Shown: in pieces, positions 40,622-48,222 of the stretch
Layout: the number at the start of each line of letters is the position of its first letter
How positions within the stretch are numbered: the stretch's first letter is position 1
Source of the DNA: Xenorhabdus vietnamensis
GTDB lineage: Bacteria > Pseudomonadota > Gammaproteobacteria > Enterobacterales > Enterobacteriaceae
Assembly (NCBI RefSeq): GCF_002127535.1
Contig: NZ_MUBJ01000004.1
Coordinates: 58,924-122,923, forward strand
Length of the DNA: 64,000 bases
Direction of reading: 5' to 3'
Position numbers and translations under genes: made by a program
Notes under the pieces: generated by a model
What the model saw: only the letters and a program-made list of their open reading frames with translations
Databases searched by the model: none
Told to the model about the DNA's origin: nothing

Positions 40622-42616
40622 ATGAGTCAAGATAATACTGGTCAGTTAAAGACTAAAACTTCCATTAACCCACCAGTCTTCTTCTTCTCAGCGTTTTTAG
40701 TCATTGCACTGGTGACATTCGCTGGTTTGAAACCCGAACTTGCCGACCGATGGTTTAAGGCTTTGCAACAGGATATCTTTGTTAATGCCAGTTGGTTTTA
40801 TATCCTTGCGGTTGCTTTAATTTTACTTTCGGTTACCTATCTGGGTTTATCCAGATACGGCAACATAAAACTGGGTCCTGACCATGCTGAACCAGATTTC
40901 AGTTATTTTTCCTGGTTTGCGATGCTTTTTTCTGCGGGTATGGGAATTGGACTTATGTTCTTTGGCGTAGCCGAACCAGTGATGCATTATTTGTTGCCTC
41001 CGGTGGGAACACCTGAAAGTATTACTGCGGCGAAACAAGCAATGAAGTTAACTTTCTTTCATTGGGGTCTTCACGCTTGGGCCATTTATGCCATTGTTGC
41101 TTTGATTCTGGCATTTTTCAGTTATCGGCATGGCTTGCCTCTAACCTTGCGTTCAGCACTGTATCCGATTATTGGCGATAAAATTTATGGGCCGATTGGT
41201 CATGCAGTGGATATATTCGCTGTCATTGGCACTGTATTCGGCGTTGCTACTTCTCTAGGATATGGCGTTCTTCAAGTAAATGCAGGCCTCAACCACTTAT
41301 TTGGATTGCCGATCAATGAAACTGTACAGGTTGTATTGATCGTTGTTATTACCGCCTTAGCAACTATTTCTGTTGTTTCCGGTCTGGATAAAGGCATTCG
41401 TATCTTATCCGAATTGAATCTGGGTCTGGCATTTTTATTATTGATCTTGGTAGTTGTTTTGGGGCCAACCGTACTGTTGCTGAAATCCTTTGTGGAAAAC
41501 ACGGGAGGCTACCTTTCGGAAATTGTCAGTAAGACATTTAATCTTTATGCCTACGAACCAAAATCCAGTAACTGGCTGGGGGGATGGACATTACTCTATT
41601 GGGGATGGTGGTTATCGTGGTCTCCATTCGTTGGTATGTTTATCGCAAGGGTTTCTCGGGGTCGGACTATCAGGGAGTTTGTGACCGGTGTCTTATTCGT
41701 ACCAAGCGGTTTTACTCTGATGTGGATGACGGCATTTGGTAATAGCGCCATTGACCTGATTTCTAATAAAGGGGCGAAAGAGCTGGGCAACACAGTACAG
41801 CAGGATGTTCCTCTGGCACTGTTTAATTTCTTGGAATATTTTCCATTTTCTACCATTCTTTCATTTATTGCGATGGCCATGGTCGTCATGTTTTTTGTCA
41901 CTTCAGCGGATTCAGGCGCAATGGTAGTTGATACATTAGCTTCAGGTGGTGCCCAACATACACCAATCTGGCAACGGATCTTCTGGGCAGGGCTGATGGG
42001 TGTTGTTGCTATTGCACTGTTAGTTGCCGGTGGTTTGTCCGCTCTGCAAACAGTAACGATTGCCAGTGCGCTTCCTTTCTCCATCATCTTATTGATATCT
42101 ATCTATGGATTGCTCAAGGCATTGCGGGTTGATGCATATAAGAAAGACAGCCAGCAAATGACCACGATTGCACCTACAGCCAGTCGAAATCCTATTCCGT
42201 GGCAGCGGAGATTGAGGAATATCGTCTATTATCCTAAGCGTTCGCAGGTGAAACGTTTTATGAACGAAGTCATCCAGCAGGCAATGGGAATGGTGGCTGA
42301 AGAATTGGAGAAACAAAACAAGATTGTTGTGATCACTGATGAAATGGATGACCGAATTCATTTGGAAGTAGATTTTGGCGACAACTTTAATTTTGTATAC
42401 GAAGTTCGTTTAAGAAGTTATATACAGCCCACATTTGCTCTTGCTGGTTTGGAGGAGGATGATAGAAATGAAGAGCAAAAATATTACCGTGCGGAAGTTT
42501 ATCTCAAAGAAGGTGGACAAGACTATGATCTGATGGGTTGGACTCAAGAACAGATCATCCACGATATTTTGGATCAATACGAGAAGCATATTCACTTCTT
42601 GCACTTGGTTCGTTAG
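40622..42616 (+). CDS. betT: BCCT-family choline/betaine transporter (BetT-like)
   Basis: A 664-residue inner-membrane transporter with 12 helices and a long cytoplasmic C-terminal domain (about residues 510-664) typical of BetT. The core shows FSAGMGIGLMFFGVAEPVMH, the glycine-rich substrate-helix region, FHWGLHAWAIYA, and WTLLYWGWWLSWSPFVGMFI with the aromatic substrate box. The C-terminal domain ends in DLMGWTQEQIIHDILDQYEK, as in E. coli BetT. It probably takes up choline or glycine betaine for osmoprotection. No betIBA genes are adjacent, so oxidation of choline, if any, is encoded elsewhere. Confidence 0.9.
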   Translation: MSQDNTGQLKTKTSINPPVFFFSAFLVIALVTFAGLKPELADRWFKALQQDIFVNASWFYILAVALILLSVTYLGLSRYGNIKLGPDHAEPDFSYFSWFAMLFSAGMGIGLMFFGVAEPVMHYLLPPVGTPESITAAKQAMKLTFFHWGLHAWAIYAIVALILAFFSYRHGLPLTLRSALYPIIGDKIYGPIGHAVDIFAVIGTVFGVATSLGYGVLQVNAGLNHLFGLPINETVQVVLIVVITALATISVVSGLDKGIRILSELNLGLAFLLLILVVVLGPTVLLLKSFVENTGGYLSEIVSKTFNLYAYEPKSSNWLGGWTLLYWGWWLSWSPFVGMFIARVSRGRTIREFVTGVLFVPSGFTLMWMTAFGNSAIDLISNKGAKELGNTVQQDVPLALFNFLEYFPFSTILSFIAMAMVVMFFVTSADSGAMVVDTLASGGAQHTPIWQRIFWAGLMGVVAIALLVAGGLSALQTVTIASALPFSIILLISIYGLLKALRVDAYKKDSQQMTTIAPTASRNPIPWQRRLRNIVYYPKRSQVKRFMNEVIQQAMGMVAEELEKQNKIVVITDEMDDRIHLEVDFGDNFNFVYEVRLRSYIQPTFALAGLEEDDRNEEQKYYRAEVYLKEGGQDYDLMGWTQEQIIHDILDQYEKHIHFLHLVR

Positions 42617-42651
42617 CAAATGGCTCGTTAGAAAATAGTTTGTTAACAAAA
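42607..42651 (+). repeat. 15-bp tandem repeat across the betT stop
   Basis: Units GGTTCGTTAGCAAAT (42607), GGCTCGTTAGAAAAT (42622) and AGTTTGTTAACAAAA (42637) follow each other without gaps. The real TAG stop lies in unit one and is repeated at the same place in unit two. Confidence 0.7.
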
Positions 42652-42665
42652 AATCAAATCCTCAG

Positions 42666-42695
42666 TCCCCAGACTTACAATCTGGGGATTTTTTT
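42666..42695 (+). terminator. Rho-independent terminator of betT
   Basis: TCCCCAGA, a seven-base loop and TCTGGGGA, followed by TTTTTTT. Confidence 0.95.
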
Positions 42696-42821
42696 ATCTT
42701 ATGATTAATTGATAGTGTGATTTACCCCGTATTATTGCGTTTTTCATCTTTTTCCATCGGTGTGTTTGCTTTGCAGTGACTATCCTTTTATTTATTGGTT
42801 TATTGCATAGAGGGGAATTGA

Positions 42822-43265
42822 ATGCTGAAAACCTTACTGAATTATGACGTTATCCAATGGATGTACAGTGCAAAAGATTGGCGTGATGCTATCGCTATAG
42901 CATGTCAACCACTCATTGATGATGGTGCAATTGAGCAGAGTTATGTTGATGCAATTTATCATTCTCATGAAGAAATTGGTCCTTATTATGTGATTGGCCC
43001 AGGCATTGCGATACCACACGCAAGGCCGGAGCAGGGGGCTAATCGTCTTGCTCTAAGTTTAACGGTATTTCATCAAGGCGTGATATTTGGTTCTGAAAGC
43101 AATGACCCAATTAAGTTATTGATTGTATTTGCGACGACAAACAGCAATAGCCATATTGAAATGCTCGCTGAACTAGCTGAATTATTTGATGATCAACAAA
43201 AAATGAACCAATTGATGCATTCCGGCAGCCAAGACGAGATTTTTTCTATCGTTCAGGGTTATTAA
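42822..43265 (+). CDS. PTS EIIA component, ascorbate (SgaA/UlaC) type
   Basis: A 147-residue cytosolic EIIA of the mannitol/fructose fold. The phosphorylated histidine is H66 in GPGIAIPHARPEQGA, the standard signature. It accepts phosphate from HPr and passes it to EIIB. It is the first of three genes, followed after 28 bases by EIIB. The substrate is not certain, because the usual ula catabolic genes are absent here. Confidence 0.9.
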   Translation: MLKTLLNYDVIQWMYSAKDWRDAIAIACQPLIDDGAIEQSYVDAIYHSHEEIGPYYVIGPGIAIPHARPEQGANRLALSLTVFHQGVIFGSESNDPIKLLIVFATTNSNSHIEMLAELAELFDDQQKMNQLMHSGSQDEIFSIVQGY

Positions 43266-43293
43266 TCAAGTTTTCATTGCATGGTGGAATATT

Positions 43294-43581
43294 ATGAAAA
43301 TTACAGTCGTTTGCGGTAATGGTTTGGGTACAAGCTTAATAATGGAAATGAGTATCAAAAAAATTCTGCAAGAGTTAGGTGTAAAGGCCAGCGTAGAACA
43401 TATCGATTTAGGATCAGCCAAGGGCACGATTAGCGATATTTTTGTTAGCACAAAAGACATCGCTGAACAGCTGATAATGCAGGATGTGAATGGAAAAATC
43501 ATTGTATTGGAAAATATGCTGGATAAATCTGCAATGAAAGCGCGCTTATCTACGGCACTGGTTGAAATGGGTAAATTATAA
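43294..43581 (+). CDS. PTS EIIB component, ascorbate (UlaB) type
   Basis: A 95-residue EIIB with the phosphocysteine at position 7 in ITVVCGNGLGTSLIMEM, typical of the lactose/ascorbate EIIB fold. Length matches UlaB. It lies 12 bases before the EIIC gene and passes phosphate to the sugar bound by EIIC. Confidence 0.92.
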   Translation: MKITVVCGNGLGTSLIMEMSIKKILQELGVKASVEHIDLGSAKGTISDIFVSTKDIAEQLIMQDVNGKIIVLENMLDKSAMKARLSTALVEMGKL

Positions 43582-43593
43582 CTGGAGGCGGGC

Positions 43594-44853
43594 ATGGATT
43601 TCTTTCGTTTCTTGATGAACGATGTATTAGCTGAGCCTGCTGTTTTAGTTGGGCTTATCGCTTTAATTGGCTTAATTGCCCAGAAAAAGACTGTAACGGA
43701 ATGTATTACAGGAACAATAAAAACCATTTTGGGATTTATCATTTTGGGAGCAGGAGCGGGAGTCGTCGTTAATTCCTTGGGAGAATTTTCCACTATATTC
43801 CAACATGCTTTTGGGATTCAGGGAGTAATACCAAACAATGAAGCGATTGTATCGATTGCCCAGAAAAGTTTTGGCAGAGAAATGGCATTGATCATGTTCT
43901 TTGCCATGATTATTAATATCCTAATTGCCCGTTTAACACCGTGGAAATTTATTTTCCTGACAGGGCACCATACCTTATTTATGTCGATGCTGGTGGCGGT
44001 CATTCTATCAGTGGCCGGAATTGACGATATATTACTAGTGGTAATTGGTTCATTTGTCGTTGGTATCTCAATGGTATTTTTCCCCGCCATTGCCCATCCT
44101 TACATGAAAAAAATTACCGGTACTGATGATGTCGCACTTGGGCATTTCTCGACACTTTCTTATATTTTAGCGGGATTTGTCGGTAGCAAATTGGGGAATA
44201 AGGCATACTCTACAGAAGAAATGAACATACCGAAAAGTTTATTGTTTCTGCGTGATACACCTGTTGCCATTTCTTTTACTATGGCGATTATTTTCATTAT
44301 CACCTGTTTGTTTGCTGACGACGACTTTGTCCTGCAAGTCAGTGGTGGAAAAAATAGCTTCATGTTTGCCGTGATACAATCCATCACATTTGCGGCGGGA
44401 GTTTATATTATCCTGCAAGGCGTCAGAATGGTGATTGCTGAGATCGTGCCTGCTTTTAAGGGAATTTCCGATAAATTAGTGCCGAATGCCAAACCAGCAC
44501 TGGACTGCCCGGTGGTATTCCCTTATGCACCCAATGCGGTTCTGATTGGCTTTTTGAGCAGTTTTGTCGCCGGCATTATTGGCATGTTAATGCTTTACAT
44601 GCTCAATATGACCATGATTATTCCCGGTGTAGTGCCTCATTTCTTTGTCGGCGCAACCGCAGGTGTTTTCGGCAATGCTATGGGTGGAAGAAAAGGCGCA
44701 ATATTGGGTGCTTTTGCACAAGGGATGCTTATTACTTTTTTGCCTGTATTCCTGTTGCCAGTATTAGGAAGTATCGGTATCGCCAACACTACATTCAGCG
44801 ATGCTGATTTTGGCGTAGTGGGTATTTTATTGGGAATTATTGTTCGTCACTGA
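43594..44853 (+). CDS. PTS EIIC component, UlaA/SgaT family
   Basis: A 419-residue membrane permease with about 11 helices, belonging to the ascorbate-type EIIC family (TIKTILGFIILGAGAGVVV, LTGHHTLFMSML, YAPNAVLIGFLSSF, HFFVGATAGVFGNAMGGRKG). It is shorter than E. coli UlaA (465 residues). It is the last gene of an EIIA-EIIB-EIIC operon with no adjacent regulator, lactonase, decarboxylase or epimerase. The imported substrate is therefore open. Confidence 0.9.
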   Translation: MDFFRFLMNDVLAEPAVLVGLIALIGLIAQKKTVTECITGTIKTILGFIILGAGAGVVVNSLGEFSTIFQHAFGIQGVIPNNEAIVSIAQKSFGREMALIMFFAMIINILIARLTPWKFIFLTGHHTLFMSMLVAVILSVAGIDDILLVVIGSFVVGISMVFFPAIAHPYMKKITGTDDVALGHFSTLSYILAGFVGSKLGNKAYSTEEMNIPKSLLFLRDTPVAISFTMAIIFIITCLFADDDFVLQVSGGKNSFMFAVIQSITFAAGVYIILQGVRMVIAEIVPAFKGISDKLVPNAKPALDCPVVFPYAPNAVLIGFLSSFVAGIIGMLMLYMLNMTMIIPGVVPHFFVGATAGVFGNAMGGRKGAILGAFAQGMLITFLPVFLLPVLGSIGIANTTFSDADFGVVGILLGIIVRH

Positions 44854-45035
44854 ATTTAGGGCAAGATGGTATTTATCATATTGATACTATGGCATTTATG
44901 AATCGTGACTAATGCATTGATGGAGATTTGATAGATATCTTAATATTTTGATGAAGTTATTGTCTCAAATAAATAGAACAATTGAGTATAATACCAGGGT
45001 GTCTTTTCGTTTTTAATAAAATAGCCGAGGGTTGA

Positions 45036-45125
45036 ATGATTGAAGTATGGTGTTTATTGAAATATTTAGAAAATAATGATTTTGAATTAGATGAAAAATT
45101 CATGATTTTTTCGATGACATGGTAG
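45036..45125 (+). pseudogene. Short ORF, probably a frameshifted small gene
   Basis: GAGGG sits four bases before ATG 45036, which opens 29 codons (MIEVWCLLKYLENNDFELDE onward) and ends at TAG. Just before the end is a run of six T (about 45108-45113). Shifting one frame there carries the reading on for about 22 more codons (FFDDMVGSVKLIKVSIIQYE...) to TGA. That suggests a roughly 46-residue product broken by a homopolymer indel, or a slippage site. No family recognised. Confidence 0.35.
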
Positions 45126-45231
45126 GTTCTGTAAAATTGATAAAAGTATCTATAATTCAATATGAACTGTTATGAACCGATAAAATTAATATATTCTTCT
45201 GTATTCTTTTCATTAACGGTGATTACTTAGG

Positions 45232-45261
45232 TTGATACTTCTAGCCGACAGAGTGTACAAT
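45232..45261 (+). promoter_or_regulatory. Likely promoter of the PAAR gene
   Basis: TTGATA (45232-45237), an 18-base spacer and TACAAT (45256-45261). Each hexamer is one base off consensus, about 105 bases before the PAAR start. Confidence 0.45.
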
Positions 45262-45365
45262 AAACAATCTTAAAATAAAGAAAGTCGAATAAATTATTTA
45301 GATGTTGAATTAAGCTGTTATCAGCTATTCCACTAGAAATTGAATTTAAAATGAGAGGAAATAAA

Positions 45366-45641
45366 ATGGCAAAAGGAAATTTTCTGACAGTTGGAGATAA
45401 AACAACGTGTAACGGGGCTATTCTAACAGGAACCAGCAACATTAAATTTTACGGAAAGCAAGCAGCCATTGAAGGTTCGACTGTGACTTGTGGGAGATAT
45501 TCAGGTAATTATGCCATTGTGGGTGGGGTTGGTTCTTTTTTGGATAAAGGAACAAAATTAGCAGGGACTTTGGATAGTCGAACTACTTGTCCTTGTAATG
45601 CTGGTCTTATCCATTCTATCCCTGATAGTTACCAAAAATAG
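45366..45641 (+). CDS. PAAR-domain protein
   Basis: A 91-residue single-domain protein of the PAAR-like group: GNFLTVGDKTTCNGAILTGT, GKQAAIEGSTVTCGRYSGNY and a C-terminal CPCNAGLIHSIPDSYQK. PAAR proteins form the sharp tip on the VgrG spike of type VI secretion systems and load effectors. No toxin domain is fused. AGAGGAAAT precedes ATG 45366, and the in-frame ATG at 45351 overlaps that site and is less likely. No T6SS structural genes lie in the window, so it is an orphan tip protein followed by degraded cargo-like genes. Confidence 0.85.
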   Translation: MAKGNFLTVGDKTTCNGAILTGTSNIKFYGKQAAIEGSTVTCGRYSGNYAIVGGVGSFLDKGTKLAGTLDSRTTCPCNAGLIHSIPDSYQK

Positions 45642-45983
45642 ACTTATTTTATGATAAATAAAAAAATAAATAAAATATATGTGGCTAGTCTCACTTTATG
45701 GTAACTATGTTAAATTATTAAAGGTTGAAATCAAAAATAATATAATGAGATTAAAATACCCTTGTCCATGTTGTAATAATACTCTCGATTTTATAGGTTA
45801 ATATGATATTTGTCCTATTTGTAAATTGGAAGATAATTTTATTTAAGCTCAAGATGCTGATTGTTCTGGAGAGGACAATTCTATGAGCTTAAATGGCGTC
45901 AGAAAAGCTTTTAAACAAGGTAGAAAGATTGAATAATTTTATGTACTGTTTGTTAGTATATTAAGATATCAAAGGTAAAAAGT
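45642..45983. other. Degraded region after the PAAR gene
   Basis: Very AT-rich. Its only recognisable content is the CPCC-type pseudogene at 45745-45936. Confidence 0.55.
45745..45936 (+). pseudogene. Cysteine-rich CPCC-type protein with two in-frame stops
   Basis: One frame of 64 codons reads MRLKYPCPCCNNTLDFIG, stop, YDICPICKLEDNFI, stop, AQDADCSGEDNSMSLNGVRK and six more residues. Both internal stops (codons 19 and 34) are TAA. The order YPCPCC, YDICPIC and MSLN.R..F is that of small cysteine-rich CPCC proteins, which often sit near polymorphic-toxin loci and may be immunity proteins. There is no clear ribosome site. It is best read as a dead gene. Stop-codon readthrough cannot be excluded but is unlikely at two sites. 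Confidence 0.7.
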
Positions 45984-46448
45984 ATGGAAAGCTATAAACA
46001 ATACACTATGGATAAAGCTGATTTAATATTACATCCTATTATTGGCGGGGAGTTGATATTACTAAATTACGTCGGGTTTGCGCAAGAAAGTAGATTTGAA
46101 TTTTTAAGGAAAATCGAGGGGTGGGATCGAATGAATGATTATGAAATATTAAAATTCATCAATTTCAGGGAATATTTTTCCAGCGATATTTTTATCATTA
46201 ATGAAGACTCTTATACAAAAGATAAAGTCTATTTAATGGATGTAAATAATATTGATGATTTTGTTAGGAATTATTTCAAATTGAACTCTAGTTGTTTTTT
46301 TGATGGTGATACATTTTTTATATCTTCTCTAAATAAGGTTCTGATTGAGTTTCAACATGACGGTTATGTATTTTTGCATAAACTACCCATTTTGCTGAAT
46401 GAGCATAGTAAATATAAAATTTCGGATAAAACAGTATGTTACATTTGA
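45984..46448 (+). CDS. Hypothetical protein in the PAAR island, possibly immunity-like
   Basis: A 154-residue acidic, aromatic-rich soluble protein with no signal peptide or membrane segment. The C-terminal half (VNNIDDFVRNYFKLNSSCFF, then DGDTFFISSLNKVLIEFQHD and GYVFLHKLP) has the look of SMI1-like or other immunity folds, in which a 'D-F-I-x-x' strand is followed by 'I-x-F-x-H-D-G-Y'. This is an impression of pattern, not a domain match. A moderate AAAGG site precedes the ATG. It is the only intact gene after PAAR before hipBA. Confidence 0.55.
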   Translation: MESYKQYTMDKADLILHPIIGGELILLNYVGFAQESRFEFLRKIEGWDRMNDYEILKFINFREYFSSDIFIINEDSYTKDKVYLMDVNNIDDFVRNYFKLNSSCFFDGDTFFISSLNKVLIEFQHDGYVFLHKLPILLNEHSKYKISDKTVCYI

Positions 46449-46530
46449 TTTTTTACTCAGTAAACCCTAGAGGGAATACTGCTAAGGAAATAATCAGAAT
46501 CATAAAGGAATAGCGTACAGGAAACAATAA

Positions 46531-46588
46531 TTGTCACTATCATGACAAATTTTCGTTATAATCACTGAATTATTGTTATAATAGTAAC
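46531..46588 (+). promoter_or_regulatory. hipBA promoter/operator region
   Basis: TTGTCA-CTATCA-TGACAA (46531-46548) is a perfect 6-bp inverted repeat. GTTATAAT occurs twice (46555 and 46575), each giving a TATAAT -10-like hexamer, and the second lies in GTTA-TAATAG-TAAC, another inverted repeat. HipB-type repressors bind such paired palindromes over their own promoter, so autoregulation is likely. Confidence 0.5.
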
Positions 46589-46601
46589 AGGAATAACACT
46601 A

Positions 46602-46877
46602 ATGTTTTCTCTCTACACCGCCTATGATGTGCAACATGAATTAAAAAATTTTATCAAGCGGCAACGTAAGCAACAAAAAATCTCTGTCGAAAATTTAGCC
46701 GAACGTTCTGGCGTGCCTTATAGCACCATCAGAAAGTTTGAGCGTACAGGCAATATCTCATTACGACAGTTTCTTATGTTATTGGAAGCGATGGGGGAGT
46801 TACATCCATTGCATGAACTTACTAAAGAACGTAAGCGAGAACCAACCACAATTGCCGAGGTACTGAAAAATGCTTAA
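46602..46877 (+). CDS. hipB: HipB-like antitoxin (XRE-family HTH)
   Basis: A 91-residue DNA-binding antitoxin with an HTH at about residues 25-60 (ISVENLAERSGVPYSTIRKF and GNISLRQFLMLLEAMGEL). It pairs with HipA to repress the operon and neutralise the kinase. Its last eight bases overlap the hipA start, so translation is coupled. Two palindromes lie in its promoter. Confidence 0.88.
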   Translation: MFSLYTAYDVQHELKNFIKRQRKQQKISVENLAERSGVPYSTIRKFERTGNISLRQFLMLLEAMGELHPLHELTKERKREPTTIAEVLKNA

Positions 46878-48111
46878 TACTCCATTGAATGTTAAAAGGA
46901 AGCTTTCTGATGGTAGCAGCATTCTTGTAGGACAATTGGCGGAAAATAGAGAAGGCGTGTATTTTCAATATGATGATGAATATCTCGCCATTCATCCGAA
47001 ATCACTCTCTCCTTTTTTGATTAAACCAGATACTTCATTACAAAAAGCGCCTAAAGAGCCTCATTATGGATTGCATGGGGTTTTCGGCGACAGTTTACCT
47101 GATGGTTGGGGGCTATATTTAATGGATCGGGTGTTTCGTGCAAATGACCATAACCCTAAAATGGTGACTGCCTTAGAACGGCTTGCTTATATTGGTGAGC
47201 AATGTTCTGGCGCACTTTATTATGAGCCTGTTATGTCTTTTTCTGATTCTAATGAAAGAGATATCGATTTCATTACGCTTGGTAAAGAGGCTGTTAAAGA
47301 ATTTGAAGGTACAGGATCTGATTTTCTTAATTCCCTTATGGATGCAAGTGGCTCCGGTGGTGCTCGCCCCAAACTCAATGTGACAAAATGTGCTGATGGT
47401 CGATTTTCAACCCATGCCGATGCCATTGGGGAAAAACTGATTATTAAATTGACGTCTGATCGATTTTCTTTGAAGCATTCAGAAAGTCTTGTTGAATATG
47501 CTTATATGAAAATGGCTAGAAATGTTGGGATTGAAGTACCTGCTTTCGAATTACTGGATGCGGGAAATGGGCATTTTTGGTTACAGCAAACTCGGTTTGA
47601 TTGTTCGGCACAGGGCCGCTATCACATGATTTCAGCTTGTGGATTGCTGGATGCCTCATTTAAGGAACCCTCTTTGGATTATGTTGATTTGGTCAAAGTG
47701 ACGAGGCATCTGTGTGGTGTAAAAGAAGCCCAAAAATTGGTGAAGCGTGCTTTGTTTAACTATCTTACTGTTAATCAGGATGATCATGCTAAAAATTTTG
47801 CTTTTTTGGCCGATGATGCCGATAACTGGCGACTTTCCCCATTTTATGATGTGGTATATATGCCGTCACCTTATAACGAACATATGACTTCGTTTAACGG
47901 TAATGGCAAGGCAATTACCTCCGTAGCATTGGCGCAATTGGCAGGACAGGCAGGTTTCTCCAGCGTAGCTTCTTTGATGGATATGCTTGAAGAGATTTAC
48001 GATGAAACTCGTCGTTTTCAGTCAATTGCTAATGATTTGGGAATCGATAAATCATTAGCAGCTACCATTGATCAGCATATGGAACATAAATGGTCGGAGC
48101 TAAAAATATGA
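46870..48111 (+). CDS. hipA: HipA-like serine/threonine kinase toxin
   Basis: A 413-residue kinase of the HipA family. The N-terminal subdomain (1-100) carries HYGLHGVFGDSLPDGWG. The flexible phosphorylation loop SGSGGARPKLNV lies at 160-171. Catalytic residues are in VNQDDHAKNF (302-310; D304/D305, N309) and the metal-binding SPFYDV (D327). In E. coli HipA phosphorylates GltX and halts growth; whether this one has the same target is not known. All catalytic motifs are intact, so it is probably functional. Its TGA stop begins a small palindrome. Confidence 0.92.
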   Translation: MLNTPLNVKRKLSDGSSILVGQLAENREGVYFQYDDEYLAIHPKSLSPFLIKPDTSLQKAPKEPHYGLHGVFGDSLPDGWGLYLMDRVFRANDHNPKMVTALERLAYIGEQCSGALYYEPVMSFSDSNERDIDFITLGKEAVKEFEGTGSDFLNSLMDASGSGGARPKLNVTKCADGRFSTHADAIGEKLIIKLTSDRFSLKHSESLVEYAYMKMARNVGIEVPAFELLDAGNGHFWLQQTRFDCSAQGRYHMISACGLLDASFKEPSLDYVDLVKVTRHLCGVKEAQKLVKRALFNYLTVNQDDHAKNFAFLADDADNWRLSPFYDVVYMPSPYNEHMTSFNGNGKAITSVALAQLAGQAGFSSVASLMDMLEEIYDETRRFQSIANDLGIDKSLAATIDQHMEHKWSELKI

Positions 48112-48124
48112 CACAATAGTGTCA
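48109..48124. promoter_or_regulatory. Palindrome over the hipA stop
   Basis: TGACAC-AATA-GTGTCA is a perfect 6-bp inverted repeat starting with the hipA stop codon. It could be a short 3' hairpin, or a half-site related to the TTGTCA/TGACAA operator upstream. Confidence 0.35.
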
Positions 48125-48222
48125 ATAATGGCTAAAAATTTCCAATATTTGTCTCTATAGTAATATTTTTTGAGCTATCTTTACGTTGCTTAAGGTACTC
48201 TTTTGGGGAAGAGGAATTTTCA

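Larger units (their letters stand above)
44854..45365. other. AT-rich region before the PAAR gene
   Basis: Holds no full gene. A 29-codon ORF with a good ribosome site (45036-45125) and a sigma-70-like promoter for the PAAR gene (45232-45261) are listed separately. Confidence 0.5.

Noticed and set aside
44957-45160. A 67-codon minus-strand frame before the PAAR gene
   Set aside because: Composition reflects AT-rich DNA, there is no ribosome site, and it is antisense to the better ORF at 45036.
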